A stretch of 64,000 nucleotides of DNA from Nitrosomonas sp. (GTDB lineage Bacteria; Pseudomonadota; Gammaproteobacteria; Burkholderiales; Nitrosomonadaceae), in contig JADJES010000001.1 of the NCBI GenBank assembly GCA_016708955.1, forward strand, positions 186,001 through 250,000, given 5' to 3'. The notes under the pieces were generated by a model. The model made no database searches. It was not told where the DNA came from and saw only the letters and a program-made list of their open reading frames with translations. Shown here piece after piece: positions 55,770 through 64,000 of the stretch. The translations under genes were made by a program, and so were the position numbers. Each line of letters starts with the position of its first letter. The first letter of the stretch is position 1.

Positions 55770-57182
55770 ATGAGCGTAAGAAATCCCCATCGCCCGCATA
55801 CCGATGCTTTGCTGAATATAGCCGTCGTCGGGCATACCAACACTGGCAAAACATCGCTGATCCGCACCATGCTGCGCAGCACCGAATTTGGCGTTATTGA
55901 AGACGGTGCGGGCACTACGCGGCATGTCGAACAAGCGGCGATATCCGCCGGCAACGAAGCGATTCTGAATTTGTACGACACGCCCGGTTTGGAAGATTCA
56001 CGAGCGTTATCCGCGCATATTAAGAAGCTGGCCGCAAAATCGAAATCTCTGTCACCGGTGCAGGTGCTGGAGCATTTCGTGACGCATGTTGCCGTCAATG
56101 ATCCACTCGAGCAGGAAGCGAAAGTCATCCGGCAAGTGTTACGCAGCGATATTCTTCTCTATATCATCGATGTGCGTGAGCCTTTCCTGGAAAAATACCG
56201 CCTGGAACTGGACATACTCACGCAATCGGCCAAACCGATTCTTCCGGTGTTTAACTTTATCGCCGGGCATGACCAGGAACTGGCGAAATGGCGGGAGCAT
56301 CTGGCTGTTTTCCACATGCACGCCACGCTGGAATTCGATACCGTCGCGTTTACTTTTGAAGCGGAGAAGCGGCTGTATCAGAAAATGCAGACTTTGGTGG
56401 AATCCCATTACGACCGGCTGCAAAAGCTGATTGATTACCGTGCCAAATTATGGAATCAGCTTTGCTTGTCCGGCGCCAAACGGGTTGCTGCGCTGATTGT
56501 GAATGTGGCCTGTTATCGCGAGAGTAAATCGACCCAAAATAATCTGATCGCGCATTCACTGCTTGAGGAGCGGTTGCATGAATTTGTCCGGAAAGCCGAG
56601 CAGCATTGTCTGCACGACTTGTTATCCATTTTTAATTTTTCGGAAAAAGATGTCGCGATCCAGAAAATTCCGGTTAGCAATGGTCACTGGCAATTGGACA
56701 TCTTCGCCCCCGGCATACTCAAAGCGTATGGACTCGACGTTGGCAGTGCCGCAGCCAAGGGTGCCGCCGCCGGAGCGGGTATTGATTTAATGGTCGGTGG
56801 CATGAGCCTGGGTGCAGCCACTGCATTGGGCGCCATCGCCGGTGCCGGCTGGTCGACCTTCAAACGCTATGGCGATGAGATCAAAGCGACCGTCAAAGGC
56901 ACGCAGTGGCAGTGCGCCGACGAAATCACGCTGCAAGTATTGTATCTACGCCAAAAACACCTGCTGAATAAATTAATGCACCGAGGTCATGCCGCGCAGG
57001 ACACCTTGCATGTGGACAAAGCCGATAGTGAAAAATTACCCGATAACTGGAGCAAACTGACCAGCACCTTGCGCCAGAATCCCGCCTGGCAAGAGCCTTC
57101 CGCCGTTCGTAGCAACAATCCGCAATATCAGGAGATAGAGGCGAAACTGGTGGGTGCGTTGCTGGATGAGGGCGCAAATTAA
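55770..57182 (+). CDS. GTPase with DUF3482 domain
   Basis: A 470-residue Era-like GTPase. G1 is VVGHTNTGKTSLIRTML, G3 is NLYDTPGLEDS and the G4-like region is PILPVFNFIAGHD (canonical NKxD replaced by NFIAGHD). The C-terminal DUF3482 half has a glycine/alanine-rich hydrophobic stretch (GSAAAKGAAAGAGIDLMVGG, then MSLGAATALGAIAGAGW) that may insert in the membrane. It is coupled to the DUF2868 gene. Confidence 0.87.
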   Translation: MSVRNPHRPHTDALLNIAVVGHTNTGKTSLIRTMLRSTEFGVIEDGAGTTRHVEQAAISAGNEAILNLYDTPGLEDSRALSAHIKKLAAKSKSLSPVQVLEHFVTHVAVNDPLEQEAKVIRQVLRSDILLYIIDVREPFLEKYRLELDILTQSAKPILPVFNFIAGHDQELAKWREHLAVFHMHATLEFDTVAFTFEAEKRLYQKMQTLVESHYDRLQKLIDYRAKLWNQLCLSGAKRVAALIVNVACYRESKSTQNNLIAHSLLEERLHEFVRKAEQHCLHDLLSIFNFSEKDVAIQKIPVSNGHWQLDIFAPGILKAYGLDVGSAAAKGAAAGAGIDLMVGGMSLGAATALGAIAGAGWSTFKRYGDEIKATVKGTQWQCADEITLQVLYLRQKHLLNKLMHRGHAAQDTLHVDKADSEKLPDNWSKLTSTLRQNPAWQEPSAVRSNNPQYQEIEAKLVGALLDEGAN

Positions 57183-57247
57183 TTGTTTGCTCCCGTCTGG
57201 CCCGCCCATCCTGATCGGCTCGGAAAATGCCTGCGTATAGGCAAGAG

Positions 57248-58282
57248 TTAGGGTTTTCTGGCGGTTACGATACTGTAATAACCAGAGGCTTTGTGGATTT
57301 GAATTTCTTCAAATCCTATTTCCTGCAACATCGTTGATAATTCCAGGCCGGAGTATTGCTTTCCTTCGGTCCAGCCCATCATCATCATGCCAAATGCAGC
57401 CGGAGCAAAAGGCCCTGTTTTGTCGTCGTTGCATAGCATTTCATGGATCACGATACGTCCGCCATCCTCCAGATATCTGAAGCTTTTCGCAGTCAGGAAA
57501 TGACATTTTTCCGGCGGCCAGTCGTGGTACATATTTGAGAAGAAATGGAGGTCGGCTGATGGCCAATGATCACACCAAATATTGGCCTCATAGGTTTTGA
57601 CGCGATCCTGCAAGCCATACTCAACAATATACCCTTCGGCCACTTCGCACACTTGAGCGAAATCCAGCACTATCGCCTGTAGATTGGGCAAGCGCAAAGC
57701 TGCGCCAATCGAGTGCGCGCCCGAGCTGCCGCCGATATCCAGCATCGTCCGGTACTGGGAAAAATCCATTACCTTTGGCCACACCAGCGCTGAAGCCATG
57801 CTCATACTATGCATGCCACAAGTAAAGCGGTGCAGCAACTCGATTTGCTCTTCATGCGTCTTGAAAATATCTCCGCCGCCGTAAGCCTGCGGGGAATCTG
57901 TCAGAATTGCTTTTTCCAGGCTGGCAAAGGAAGATACCTGATAATTATCGATCATCAGATCCCAGAAAAAACCGAAGTAATTAGAACTGCTTTCTAGCAA
58001 ATATTCTTCTGCGACAGCCGTCAGAGAATAACGCTCTTCTTGTAATGACAAGAAACTCAAGGCGGTCGCTACGGTCAGGATCGCCTCTGCCGGGCGCTGC
58101 TTAATATTTAACGCGTCGCAGATCTCGGTTAGAGTACGCGGACCATCCGCCAGCAATGAAAAAACTTTCAGCCGATGCGCCAGCAGTAACGCTGGATAGC
58201 CATAAACCGCAAAGACTACGTCCCATACCGGACGATCATCGACTCGTGGTGCCTGAATAGTGGGAAAAGTATCTTGTGCCAT
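57248..58282 (-). CDS. SAM-dependent O-methyltransferase (plant-type family 2)
   Basis: A 344-residue methyltransferase. An N-terminal winged-helix dimerisation domain (VFSLLADGPRTLTEICDALN, residues about 35-105) precedes a Rossmann domain with MLDIGGSSGAHSIGAAL (about 185-200), VLDFAQVCEVAEGYI and FFSNMYHDWPPEKC, typical of small-molecule O-methyltransferases acting on phenolic or polyketide-like substrates. Start is ATG 58282 behind AAAGGAGG at a spacing of about six; the frame upstream to 58327 is not needed. It follows the SRPBCC gene by 92 bases on the same strand and is probably co-transcribed. Confidence 0.85.
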   Translation of the reverse strand: MAQDTFPTIQAPRVDDRPVWDVVFAVYGYPALLLAHRLKVFSLLADGPRTLTEICDALNIKQRPAEAILTVATALSFLSLQEERYSLTAVAEEYLLESSSNYFGFFWDLMIDNYQVSSFASLEKAILTDSPQAYGGGDIFKTHEEQIELLHRFTCGMHSMSMASALVWPKVMDFSQYRTMLDIGGSSGAHSIGAALRLPNLQAIVLDFAQVCEVAEGYIVEYGLQDRVKTYEANIWCDHWPSADLHFFSNMYHDWPPEKCHFLTAKSFRYLEDGGRIVIHEMLCNDDKTGPFAPAAFGMMMMGWTEGKQYSGLELSTMLQEIGFEEIQIHKASGYYSIVTARKP

Positions 58283-58374
58283 CAGTCCTCCTTTAACTTT
58301 ATCCGGTTTACAAAACACCCGTCGCAAGTGTTCATTATTGATTGTTTACTACCTGGGCTGTTATACCGCGCGGT

Positions 58375-58896
58375 TTAACGTGATTCTGGATTGGCAGAAG
58401 CTTTTGCGGTTCTTTCTGCTTCAACCAAACGTTTGATATTTTGAACTGTTCGGTCAGCGCCCTCTTTGATGGCAACACGAACCAATCCTTCAAACGGCCG
58501 CATAATCGCTAAAATCTCAAGCAGCTCAAAAGAAAATGTCAGTTTGGTTGATTCTTCAGGATTGATAGCCTGTAATTCATACGTACAGCGAAAAGGATCA
58601 GAAACTCCAATAAGCGTTAAGCGCACGCCGGGTTCATAAGCGGAGATTTTAAATTTAGATTCTGTCCGGCGTCCTTGGTCGATACGCACCTGCCGTCCTT
58701 CGGTTCCCAGTTTTATCGGGCCGGGAGTGATTTGCTCAAGTTCTTTAACTTCTGGTGACCATTTTGGATAATTCTGAAACAAACCTTCTCCGACATACTG
58801 GAAGATCTCTGCGGCCGGACACGCTACGACAGTATGCGCCTTGCCTAAGACCGGCTCGGTGGAGCCTAAATTGAGCATGGAACCTAAATTGAACAT
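58375..58896 (-). CDS. SRPBCC family (START-like) protein
   Basis: A 173-residue protein with a helix-grip fold: VLGKAHTVVACPAAEIFQYV, SPEVKELEQITPGPIKLGTE, GRRTESKFKISAYEPGVRLT and the C-terminal helix VRVAIKEGADRTVQNIKRLV. Members bind hydrophobic ligands or act as aromatase/cyclases. It starts at ATG 58896 behind AAAGGA. The pair with a methyltransferase suggests a small-molecule modification pathway, but no synthase gene is nearby. Confidence 0.8.
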   Translation of the reverse strand: MFNLGSMLNLGSTEPVLGKAHTVVACPAAEIFQYVGEGLFQNYPKWSPEVKELEQITPGPIKLGTEGRQVRIDQGRRTESKFKISAYEPGVRLTLIGVSDPFRCTYELQAINPEESTKLTFSFELLEILAIMRPFEGLVRVAIKEGADRTVQNIKRLVEAERTAKASANPESR

Positions 58897-59372
58897 ATTG
58901 CTTAGTCCTTTCTGACTGGTGGATGCCCAATCCAGTTTATTGATTACGATTGACTTAGACGGTAAACGAATAAAGAATAGATTTCAAGCACTATCTTAGC
59001 AAGTTAGGCAAGAAGAGTCTGTTCGGTATGTATTGTAATTGGCTAAGAAAAGCAAAGTGCGATTTGTATGTGTGAAAACAGAATCTTTTTTTCAGGCCGA
59101 ATGGTCTCTCCATTCGCGCCGCTGGTAAAGTGAGTCTGATTGTAATCCAATTGGAATTTTACATTACGATTGAGATACCAATTGATCCTCACTCCGAAAT
59201 CCTACACTTTTCCGGAATTCGTATTAAGGTGAGAATTTCCTGTTATACCCAATTTGAGTATTGAGGTGCGGAGCAAGGGACAACCGGGCAGGAAATGCTT
59301 CTAATTTGGAAAGTTGTAGTGCATAGATAAAGAAGTTTAAGAGGGGTTGAGAAGCCCCTCTATCGCTTAGAA
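58897..59372. other. Gene-free interval
   Basis: About 475 bases between the SRPBCC gene and the acidic RTX-like gene. I see no ORF with coding character, no RNA gene and no strong terminator. Confidence 0.5.
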
Positions 59373-60014
59373 TTAGCTCAACACGCTGACATCGTCCCAA
59401 CTAATTTGGTCCGGTTGTACGCCTACCAGCGTGATCGATACATCATCGCCAAAGTGAACGATGAAATCTTGACCGTCGTGATGGACATCTGTAACAAAAC
59501 TAGCCAACTGCGCGATTGACGTGAGACCAAGGCCGGTGTCAAATATAATAAAGTCATCTTCGCTCGAGTTGAAGTCTCCAATTCGTAAATGTGCAGCCTC
59601 ACGAATCACGAAATCGTCAGCCCCGTGCCCGCCATGACTATCTTCTCCGCCGCGTACTGCGATATTGTCATCATTATCTGACGGTGAAAATGAGAGGCTA
59701 TCTTCAAACTTAAAGTGATGTCCGTCATCAGGGGCACCTGAAGAACTTTTCCATTGTTCGGAAACACGCAGATAAACAGTATCTCCATCCACATCAGCAT
59801 AGTGGGTGATCTCAGTGCCAAACGGTTTAACTTCGGTACGGATGACTTCACTTCCCACTACGTCATAAGTTTCGCTGCCATCGTCATCAATTGATTTGGA
59901 TTTCCATACGCCATCGTCCAGTTCAAATGCCGCGGTTACCTTGCCGCCTACAATGTCAAATTTAAAGGATTTATGGCTGTCACTGCTGGATGAATCATCA
60001 TGTCCTGAGCTCAT
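59373..60014 (-). CDS. Acidic RTX-like protein (C-terminal serralysin-type segment)
   Basis: A 213-residue, strongly acidic protein (many D and H) without signal peptide. The C-terminal part, GADDFVIREAAHLRIGDFNS, then SEDDFIIFDTGLGLTSIAQL, is the end module seen after RTX repeats in type I secreted proteins (DFxxGxDxIxFD pattern). The N-terminal 110 residues (KFDIVGGKVTAAFELDDGVW) form a beta-rich region of unknown family. Proper GGxGxDxUx arrays are absent. An AGGAGAA site precedes the ATG at 60014. Secretion by a type I system is likely, function unknown. Confidence 0.65.
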   Translation of the reverse strand: MSSGHDDSSSSDSHKSFKFDIVGGKVTAAFELDDGVWKSKSIDDDGSETYDVVGSEVIRTEVKPFGTEITHYADVDGDTVYLRVSEQWKSSSGAPDDGHHFKFEDSLSFSPSDNDDNIAVRGGEDSHGGHGADDFVIREAAHLRIGDFNSSEDDFIIFDTGLGLTSIAQLASFVTDVHHDGQDFIVHFGDDVSITLVGVQPDQISWDDVSVLS

Positions 60015-60044
60015 GTTCTTCTCCTAAATAATATAAGTGCATCT

Positions 60045-60211
60045 CTAGGAGTCTGTCCAAGAATAGTGATCGTAGTGAGGGAAAGCTATTTTGAGACAGA
60101 TTTTTCGATTATTTGAGGCGAATAGTTATTCTATTTAACGAGAATAATCGGAAAATATGACCAAAATAGCTTTTATGCAGTAGATCGTTCTATTCTCGGA
60201 CAGACTCCTAG
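60045..60211. repeat. MITE family C
   Basis: This 167-base palindromic element has inverted ends CTAGGAGTCTGTCC (60045) and GGACAGACTCCTAG (to 60211), extended by AGAATAG/CTATTCT pairing and a longer imperfect inner dyad (AAAGCTATTTT/AAAATAGCTTTT). It has no coding capacity. It abuts the truncated left end of MITE A copy 2, indicating a nested insertion. Confidence 0.75.
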
Positions 60212-60349
60212 AAATCCAAATTTCGTCACAGCACTGTGCTGCTCGTAAAAAATGTTTCTTTATATATTATATTATATCATGCATATGCTGTGTAACCATT
60301 TTTTGCGCGCGCCTTGCGTTGTCTAGAACTTTGAATTTTAGTGGCGCCC
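60211..60349. repeat. MITE family A, copy 2 (left end truncated)
   Basis: Matches the element at 21050-21189 over most of its length (AGAAATCCAAATTTCGTCAC, central ATCATGCATATGCTG, right part AGAACTTTGAATTTTAG). The right tip reads GTGGCGCCC instead of AAGTGCCC. The left tip is lost at the junction with MITE C. An eight-base extra AT run (ATATTATATTAT) lies in the middle. Confidence 0.75.
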
Positions 60350-60531
60350 TTAACTTAAGGTCCAAGAATGGCTTAAATTTTTAGGTCGCAGAATGCGCAA
60401 CTTAACAGTGTTGGAAGGTTAAAAGAGCTTTAAGCCTGTTCTATGTAGTTAATTATAAATTATAATAATTGATTGTAATCAACAACTTGCTATAGGCAAT
60501 GCACATAATCCAAGGTAAAATCTCGAGAAAT

Positions 60532-60571
60532 AAAAAGGCTCGTTGATCAAAATGAGCAACGAGCCTTTTTT
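60532..60571. terminator. Bidirectional rho-independent terminator
   Basis: The stem AAAAAGGCTCGTTG pairs with CAACGAGCCTTTTT around an 11-base loop, with T-runs on both strands. It lies between MITE A copy 2 and the broken IS4-like gene. The 283-base gap 60350-60632 otherwise holds only AT-rich sequence. Confidence 0.8.
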
Positions 60572-60632
60572 ATTACTTCAGTTATTTATAATCTGAAGTT
60601 TCACCGTTTTGCACTAAACTTTACATTTTCGC

Positions 60633-61962
60633 TTAAGCAACCATACGCAATAATGCATCGATAAAAGAATTTTGAATGGGTTTATCTGGTTTAGGGCAAA
60701 AGCTAACAAAATCCTTATTGAGTGCAGCCTGAGTAATCAGTTTTCTGACATCGGAAAGGCAAAGTGACTTCGATTGTTAACAGCGTAACAACGCTGCGGT
60801 GTTTTATCAAGGTGATCGGCGTAAATCCAGGTTACGGTGGCGGCCATCATGCAGAAGTTGAGATGATTGGTAACGGCATGGTAGTTTCGAGTTTGGCTTT
60901 TTGAGCTACCGATTTCCTGCTTGATCTCTTTGAAAGCGGCTTCGATTTTCCAGCGTGCGCCGTAGTATTCGATAATCTGCTCGACGGTGAGATCGAGATC
61001 GGTGGTAAAGAGTGCGACCCATTGTGATCTTCGATAGATCCAAACAACGCGCACGGCACATTTGAGTGTTTTCAACATCATGATGTTGTCAAAGGCCAGA
61101 ACATCGCGTTGTTTGCCGTAGAGGTTAACCGAATAAGTGGTAGCGCGTTCATGGAATTTATTGGCCAGCGTTGTGGCATTGCCCATCTTGTCGCCATACT
61201 TTCTGGATCGGCCGAGCTGATGTTTTTGGTGTTCGGGTGGTAACGCAAACAAAGTGGTATTGACGCGCAATCTGGAAAGCATATAACAGTGCTGTCCAAC
61301 GGTTTTGCGCATCGGTTTAAGCAAGCCGTCGTTTCCAAACCAGCTATCGGTAACGATCAGCAATGGGGTGCCAGGAAAAGCGGCAGAAATTTCCAGCAGC
61401 ATTTCGATGGCCTGCTCAAATTTGGTTTGAAACGATGGTATCTTGCCCTCAACCCTAACCTTCTTGGTCGCTATCGTTTTTCCATGTGATAGAAACGAAA
61501 CGCCAGCGGTAAGCAAGCCCAGCGGCCTTTGACAATTTTTAATAAACCGATGGACACAACATTTTGTGACCAGGGGTATTTTCGATTGATTGGTCTTGGC
61601 AGCATGATCAAAGAAAGACGCGCAGCCGAAAATCTTTTGCCAGTCTTGGGATTGATGGTGTCATCCAAGGCCAGCAATAGCCGTCCTTTTGTCGTCGGGC
61701 TGGGTATCAGAGACCACAGCGTCGTCCAGAGGCGTGACCAAGGCAATTTTGATGAGGCCATGAAGATGTAAAATCGGCGCTGACTAAGCGACAGCCCGAA
61801 CAATACCTGCAAGCATCGCAATAGGTTGGCGCTGCGTGAAGAAGTGAAATGAGTGATAACAGCCAGGAGCGTATAAACAAACCAGACACCTCGTTCATCG
61901 CCTTTGCAACGGTGGTTAAATTCCTGCTGGAGGGGGAAGAGGATATTGCGTAGAATGAACAT
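60633..61962 (-). pseudogene. IS4/IS701-like DDE transposase, frameshifted
   Basis: The N-terminal frame (61962 to about 61600) reads FTSSRSANLLRCLQVLFGLS and LLLALDDTINPKTGKR, the first catalytic Asp region. After shifts near 61630 and 61490 the frame 61516-60737 gives PLLIVTDSWFGNDGLLKPM (second Asp) and YGARWKIEAAFKEIKQEIG (catalytic Glu, YREK-like). A last shift near 60758 leads to ALNKDFVSFCPKPDKP and the stop at 60633. At least three single-base breaks make it inactive. I could not define the element ends. Confidence 0.8.
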
Positions 61963-62198
61963 GCGGCGATGCCTTTTTTATTATTGGTTTCAGTTACTTA
62001 ACAGATGAAATTATAACAAAAACCGTGCGTCGCCGCAATCATATCTTACTGTATTTAAAGGATATATTTCGATTTTTTCCCTACTGTCAACAGGGTCGAT
62101 ATCAGTACTATTTTGTCACTCAAGAAAAAATCCCGATAATCCAAAATTCCAGACAATTGAATCATCGGCTCATAAAAAAAGCGTGAAACTCCAGTATA

Positions 62199-62229
62199 AT
62201 GATTACCTAGCTTACCGCTAGGTAATCAT
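62199..62229. promoter_or_regulatory. Perfect 13-bp palindrome overlapping a -10 box (candidate operator)
   Basis: ATGATTACCTAGC-TTACC-GCTAGGTAATCAT. Its first bases overlap a perfect -10 hexamer TATAAT at 62195-62200, so the dyad would cover the transcription start; a third ACCTAG half-site lies at 62241-62246. The -35 is poor. The position fits a repressor or activator site controlling the tiny ORF downstream. Confidence 0.5.
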
Positions 62230-62250
62230 TTATAGGAGAAACCTAGAAAC

Positions 62251-62369
62251 ATGAAAATACCAAAAACAAACCACAATTCCATGTGGCTTTTGTTATAGAC
62301 CATAAGTTTCTATTAGTGGTTTTAATGGGAATTCTAATGATTTTAGATAGCCATCAAGCAGGATTATAA
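62251..62369 (+). pseudogene. Tiny membrane-peptide gene, one base short
   Basis: Behind AGGAG (62234-62238) an ATG opens a frame, MKIPKTNHNSMWLLL, ending at 62298. With one more T in the CTTTTG run at 62287-62292 the frame would run MWLFVIDHKFLLVVLMGI, then LMILDSHQAGL, and stop at 62369: 39 residues with one transmembrane helix. The interval is 119 bases, exactly one short of 40 codons. I know no family. The single-base difference could be a sequencing error. Confidence 0.4.
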
Positions 62370-62380
62370 TTAGAGCTTAC

Positions 62381-63102
62381 TCAGAAATTCAGCGCAAACT
62401 TTCCTTCAATTGGAATACGCTCGCGATATTCCTGCCGGCGTTGTGCTTTCAGGCGTTTGATCTCATCTTTGTTTTCAGGTGTACTCTTTGACGGACGTCC
62501 CAGTGGTTTGCCTGCAAAGCGGATATGCTTGCATTCCAGATAGCTGCGATTATCACGTGTACATCTCATATTGTTGCCGGTACAGATGGGGTAATACCCA
62601 GTAGCGGTGCAATAACCAATTGGGTAACGGTATGGGTGTGCCAAGCGGATATTCCGTCAGCATCGCTTCAATATGATTTAAATTCCGCTGCAGGAACTGC
62701 AATTCCTGCCTGATACCGGCACGGCGTTTTCTGTTGGATGGCCGTCTCAGCTTGACTAGGCTGAGATAGGCTTTTCTGGCAATCTCGCGATAAGTGCGCG
62801 GCTTCTTTTTCTGTGGGCGATTACTTTTTGCATGCAGTTCATCAATGATACGCTCACTCAATTCACGCGCTTCGTTCAGCAGTCCAAGATCTGTCGGATA
62901 GCGTATGGCCTGTTCTGCAACGGTGGCATCCAGTATTAATTTGCCGTGATTGCGCGGCGGCTCATCTGCCAAAGATTGCTCTGCTTCCATTGCGGTACCC
63001 GTGTCGCAGCTGCCTACCTCACCGCTGTTTGATAAGAATCATGCCCGGCGGTGTATCAAATCCTTCGAGTGGCAGTTGCTTTTGGCTGATATAACGAATC
63101 AT
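62381..63102 (-). pseudogene. IS5/IS1182-like transposase remnant with internal deletion
   Basis: The start MIRYISQKQLPLEGFDTP at 63102 is a typical N-terminus, but after about 27 residues the sequence jumps to the second half: DEPPRNHGKLILDATVAEQA, LLNEARELSERIIDELHAKS and LPNWLLHRYWVLPHLYRQQY, which ends at 62553 after a shift. The frame 62644-62381 continues ECKHIRFAGKPLGRPSKSTP and stops just after IPIEGKF. Most of the first catalytic domain and the C-terminus are missing. Confidence 0.75.
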
Positions 63103-63212
63103 AGTGCACGGTTTTTGGTGTTAATTTACATATTTATGTGCACTATTTTACCAAAAAATACAATATTGTTAAACTCAATCAGTTGGTTATGCTTTTTGAG
63201 TAAGCTCTATTC

Positions 63213-63373
63213 ACATGGCTATGTGAGGTAAAACAGCGATGCATCGAACAATTTCAACATTACAATTTTATTTAATGAAAGCAGCTTCTATTATATGTGT
63301 CTACAATGCGTTTTGTGATAGGTAATTTGCCTGTTAATGATGAATGAGCATACTTTCTATTTGATGGCGCTAG
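63213..63373 (+). repeat. 161-bp direct repeat, right copy
   Basis: The counterpart of 42727-42887. This copy leads into the complete ion-channel gene. Its left border adjoins sequence next to the IS5-like remnant, whereas the left copy's left border adjoins the YiiX-like gene. Confidence 0.95.
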
Positions 63374-63810
63374 CGATCTCCATTGTTATCGTGACAGCCT
63401 GCGTGGTATTACATTACGAGGCATTGCATTTCTTAAGCCGTACGGTGGGCATACATATGCATAAACGCATTGGGGTGCTAGTGGTGATGCTTGGATTGTT
63501 GGTTGCGCATGTGCTGGAAATTCTTATATTTGCGCTAGGCTATATCGTCATGCAATATGGCCTTGGATTGGGGCATATCACCGGGATGAGTGAAGGTAAT
63601 TTGTTTGATTTTATTTATTTCTCATCCGTTGTGTATACGACGGTCGGATTTGGCGACTTATTGCCGGTTGGAGCCATACGGATATTAACCGCTGCTGAAG
63701 GTTTGGCAGGATTAGCGATGATTACTTGGTCGGCTTCTTTTACCTTTCTGGCGATGCAACGTCTATGGCCGCATTTATTGACACAATCGGACCGCAATTC
63801 TAAAGATTGA
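63337..63810 (+). CDS. Two-helix potassium channel family protein
   Basis: A 157-residue inner-membrane protein. Helices lie at about 8-28 (LMALAISIVIVTACVVLHYE), 45-70 (GVLVVMLGLLVAHVLEILIF) and 120-142, with the pore loop VVYTTVGFGDLLPVGAIRIL carrying the selectivity filter TVGFGD. It fits the Ion_trans_2 potassium-channel group. No cytosolic regulatory domain follows. The start ATG 63337 (or ATG 63340) has only a weak AGGT site 13 bases upstream. Its promoter region is the 161-bp repeat. Confidence 0.85.
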   Translation: MMNEHTFYLMALAISIVIVTACVVLHYEALHFLSRTVGIHMHKRIGVLVVMLGLLVAHVLEILIFALGYIVMQYGLGLGHITGMSEGNLFDFIYFSSVVYTTVGFGDLLPVGAIRILTAAEGLAGLAMITWSASFTFLAMQRLWPHLLTQSDRNSKD

Positions 63811-63954
63811 CAAAAGCTAGAACAACATTAATTTTGACATTCAAAAAAATAGATAATCTTGAAATGTTGGCGGTAACTGAAAGTTAAGCGTGTGATGCAT
63901 TCACAAATTTCTGAATTCATCACGTAGAAGAAATACCTTATAAATCAATTAAAA

Positions 63955-64000
63955 ACTTGGATGGATTGATTTTGTGGAATACAGAACCATCCATCCAAGT
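63955..64000. terminator. Inverted repeat at the right edge of the window
   Basis: ACTTGGATGGAT and its exact complement ATCCATCCAAGT enclose 22 bases. It could be a terminator or the end of a mobile element; the sequence beyond is not available. The interval 63811-63954 shows no gene. Confidence 0.4.

Noticed and set aside
1..64000. CRISPR array
   Set aside because: No regularly spaced short repeats were seen anywhere in the window.

Overview
The window looks like a chromosomal segment of a betaproteobacterium, most likely an ammonia oxidiser of the Nitrosomonas group. This rests on the rib-nusB-thiL-pgpA order, two adjacent cyanophycin synthetase genes, the DUF6502/DUF5666 pair and the heavy IS load. 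It is an inference from gene content, not from a marker gene.

Layout. 1-3.7 kb: two overlapping cyanophycin synthetase genes on the minus strand, the second running off the left edge. 4.1-10.1 kb: a CorC-type membrane protein, tRNA-Arg(CCG), and a riboflavin/NusB/ThiL/PgpA block. 10.1-20.8 kb: a decay zone with a broken ABC-transporter gene, a DUF6502 gene split by an ISL3 element (perfect 24-bp inverted repeats, 8-bp target duplication), its DUF5666 partner, and a nest of IS110, IS21 and ISNCY elements. 21.0-27.2 kb: a MITE, then a four-gene operon that looks like a polysaccharide synthesis and export system (TackOD1 regulator, membrane glycosyltransferase, TolC fused to a TIM-barrel-like domain, HlyD adaptor). 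27.2-28.9 kb: agmatinase and an RlpA-like lipoprotein.

29.0-38.0 kb: the most unusual region. A minus-strand operon encodes two paralogous proteins of unknown family, a 998-residue glycyl radical enzyme, an SCP2-like protein, a glycyl-radical activase carrying a frameshift, and a DUF6765 protein. A perfect FNR-type box lies upstream, next to the relic of a Crp/Fnr regulator, so oxygen- or redox-responsive expression is likely. 38.2-42.7 kb: LolC/LolD, an MsbA-like exporter and a YiiX-like hydrolase.

42.7-63.4 kb: a 20.5-kb stretch bounded by two near-identical 161-bp direct repeats that carry the promoter and start of an ion-channel gene. It holds a decayed IS630 with a MITE inside it, an RTX/DUF4214-like protein, the ydbL-ynbE-ydbH envelope operon, a DUF4062-nSTAND NTPase separated by one in-frame TAG from an FGE-sulfatase domain whose C-terminus resembles a diversity-generating-retroelement variable region, a Phd/Txe toxin-antitoxin pair, a glutamine amidotransferase, a DUF2868/DUF3482 GTPase pair, an O-methyltransferase with an SRPBCC protein, an acidic RTX-like protein, nested MITEs and two dead transposase genes. 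The intact ion-channel gene closes the window.

The best candidates for undescribed biology are the FNR-linked glycyl radical cluster, the split nSTAND/FGE gene and the TackOD1-linked export operon. Several broken genes differ from a working frame by one base in or next to a homopolymer, so sequencing error has to be excluded for those.
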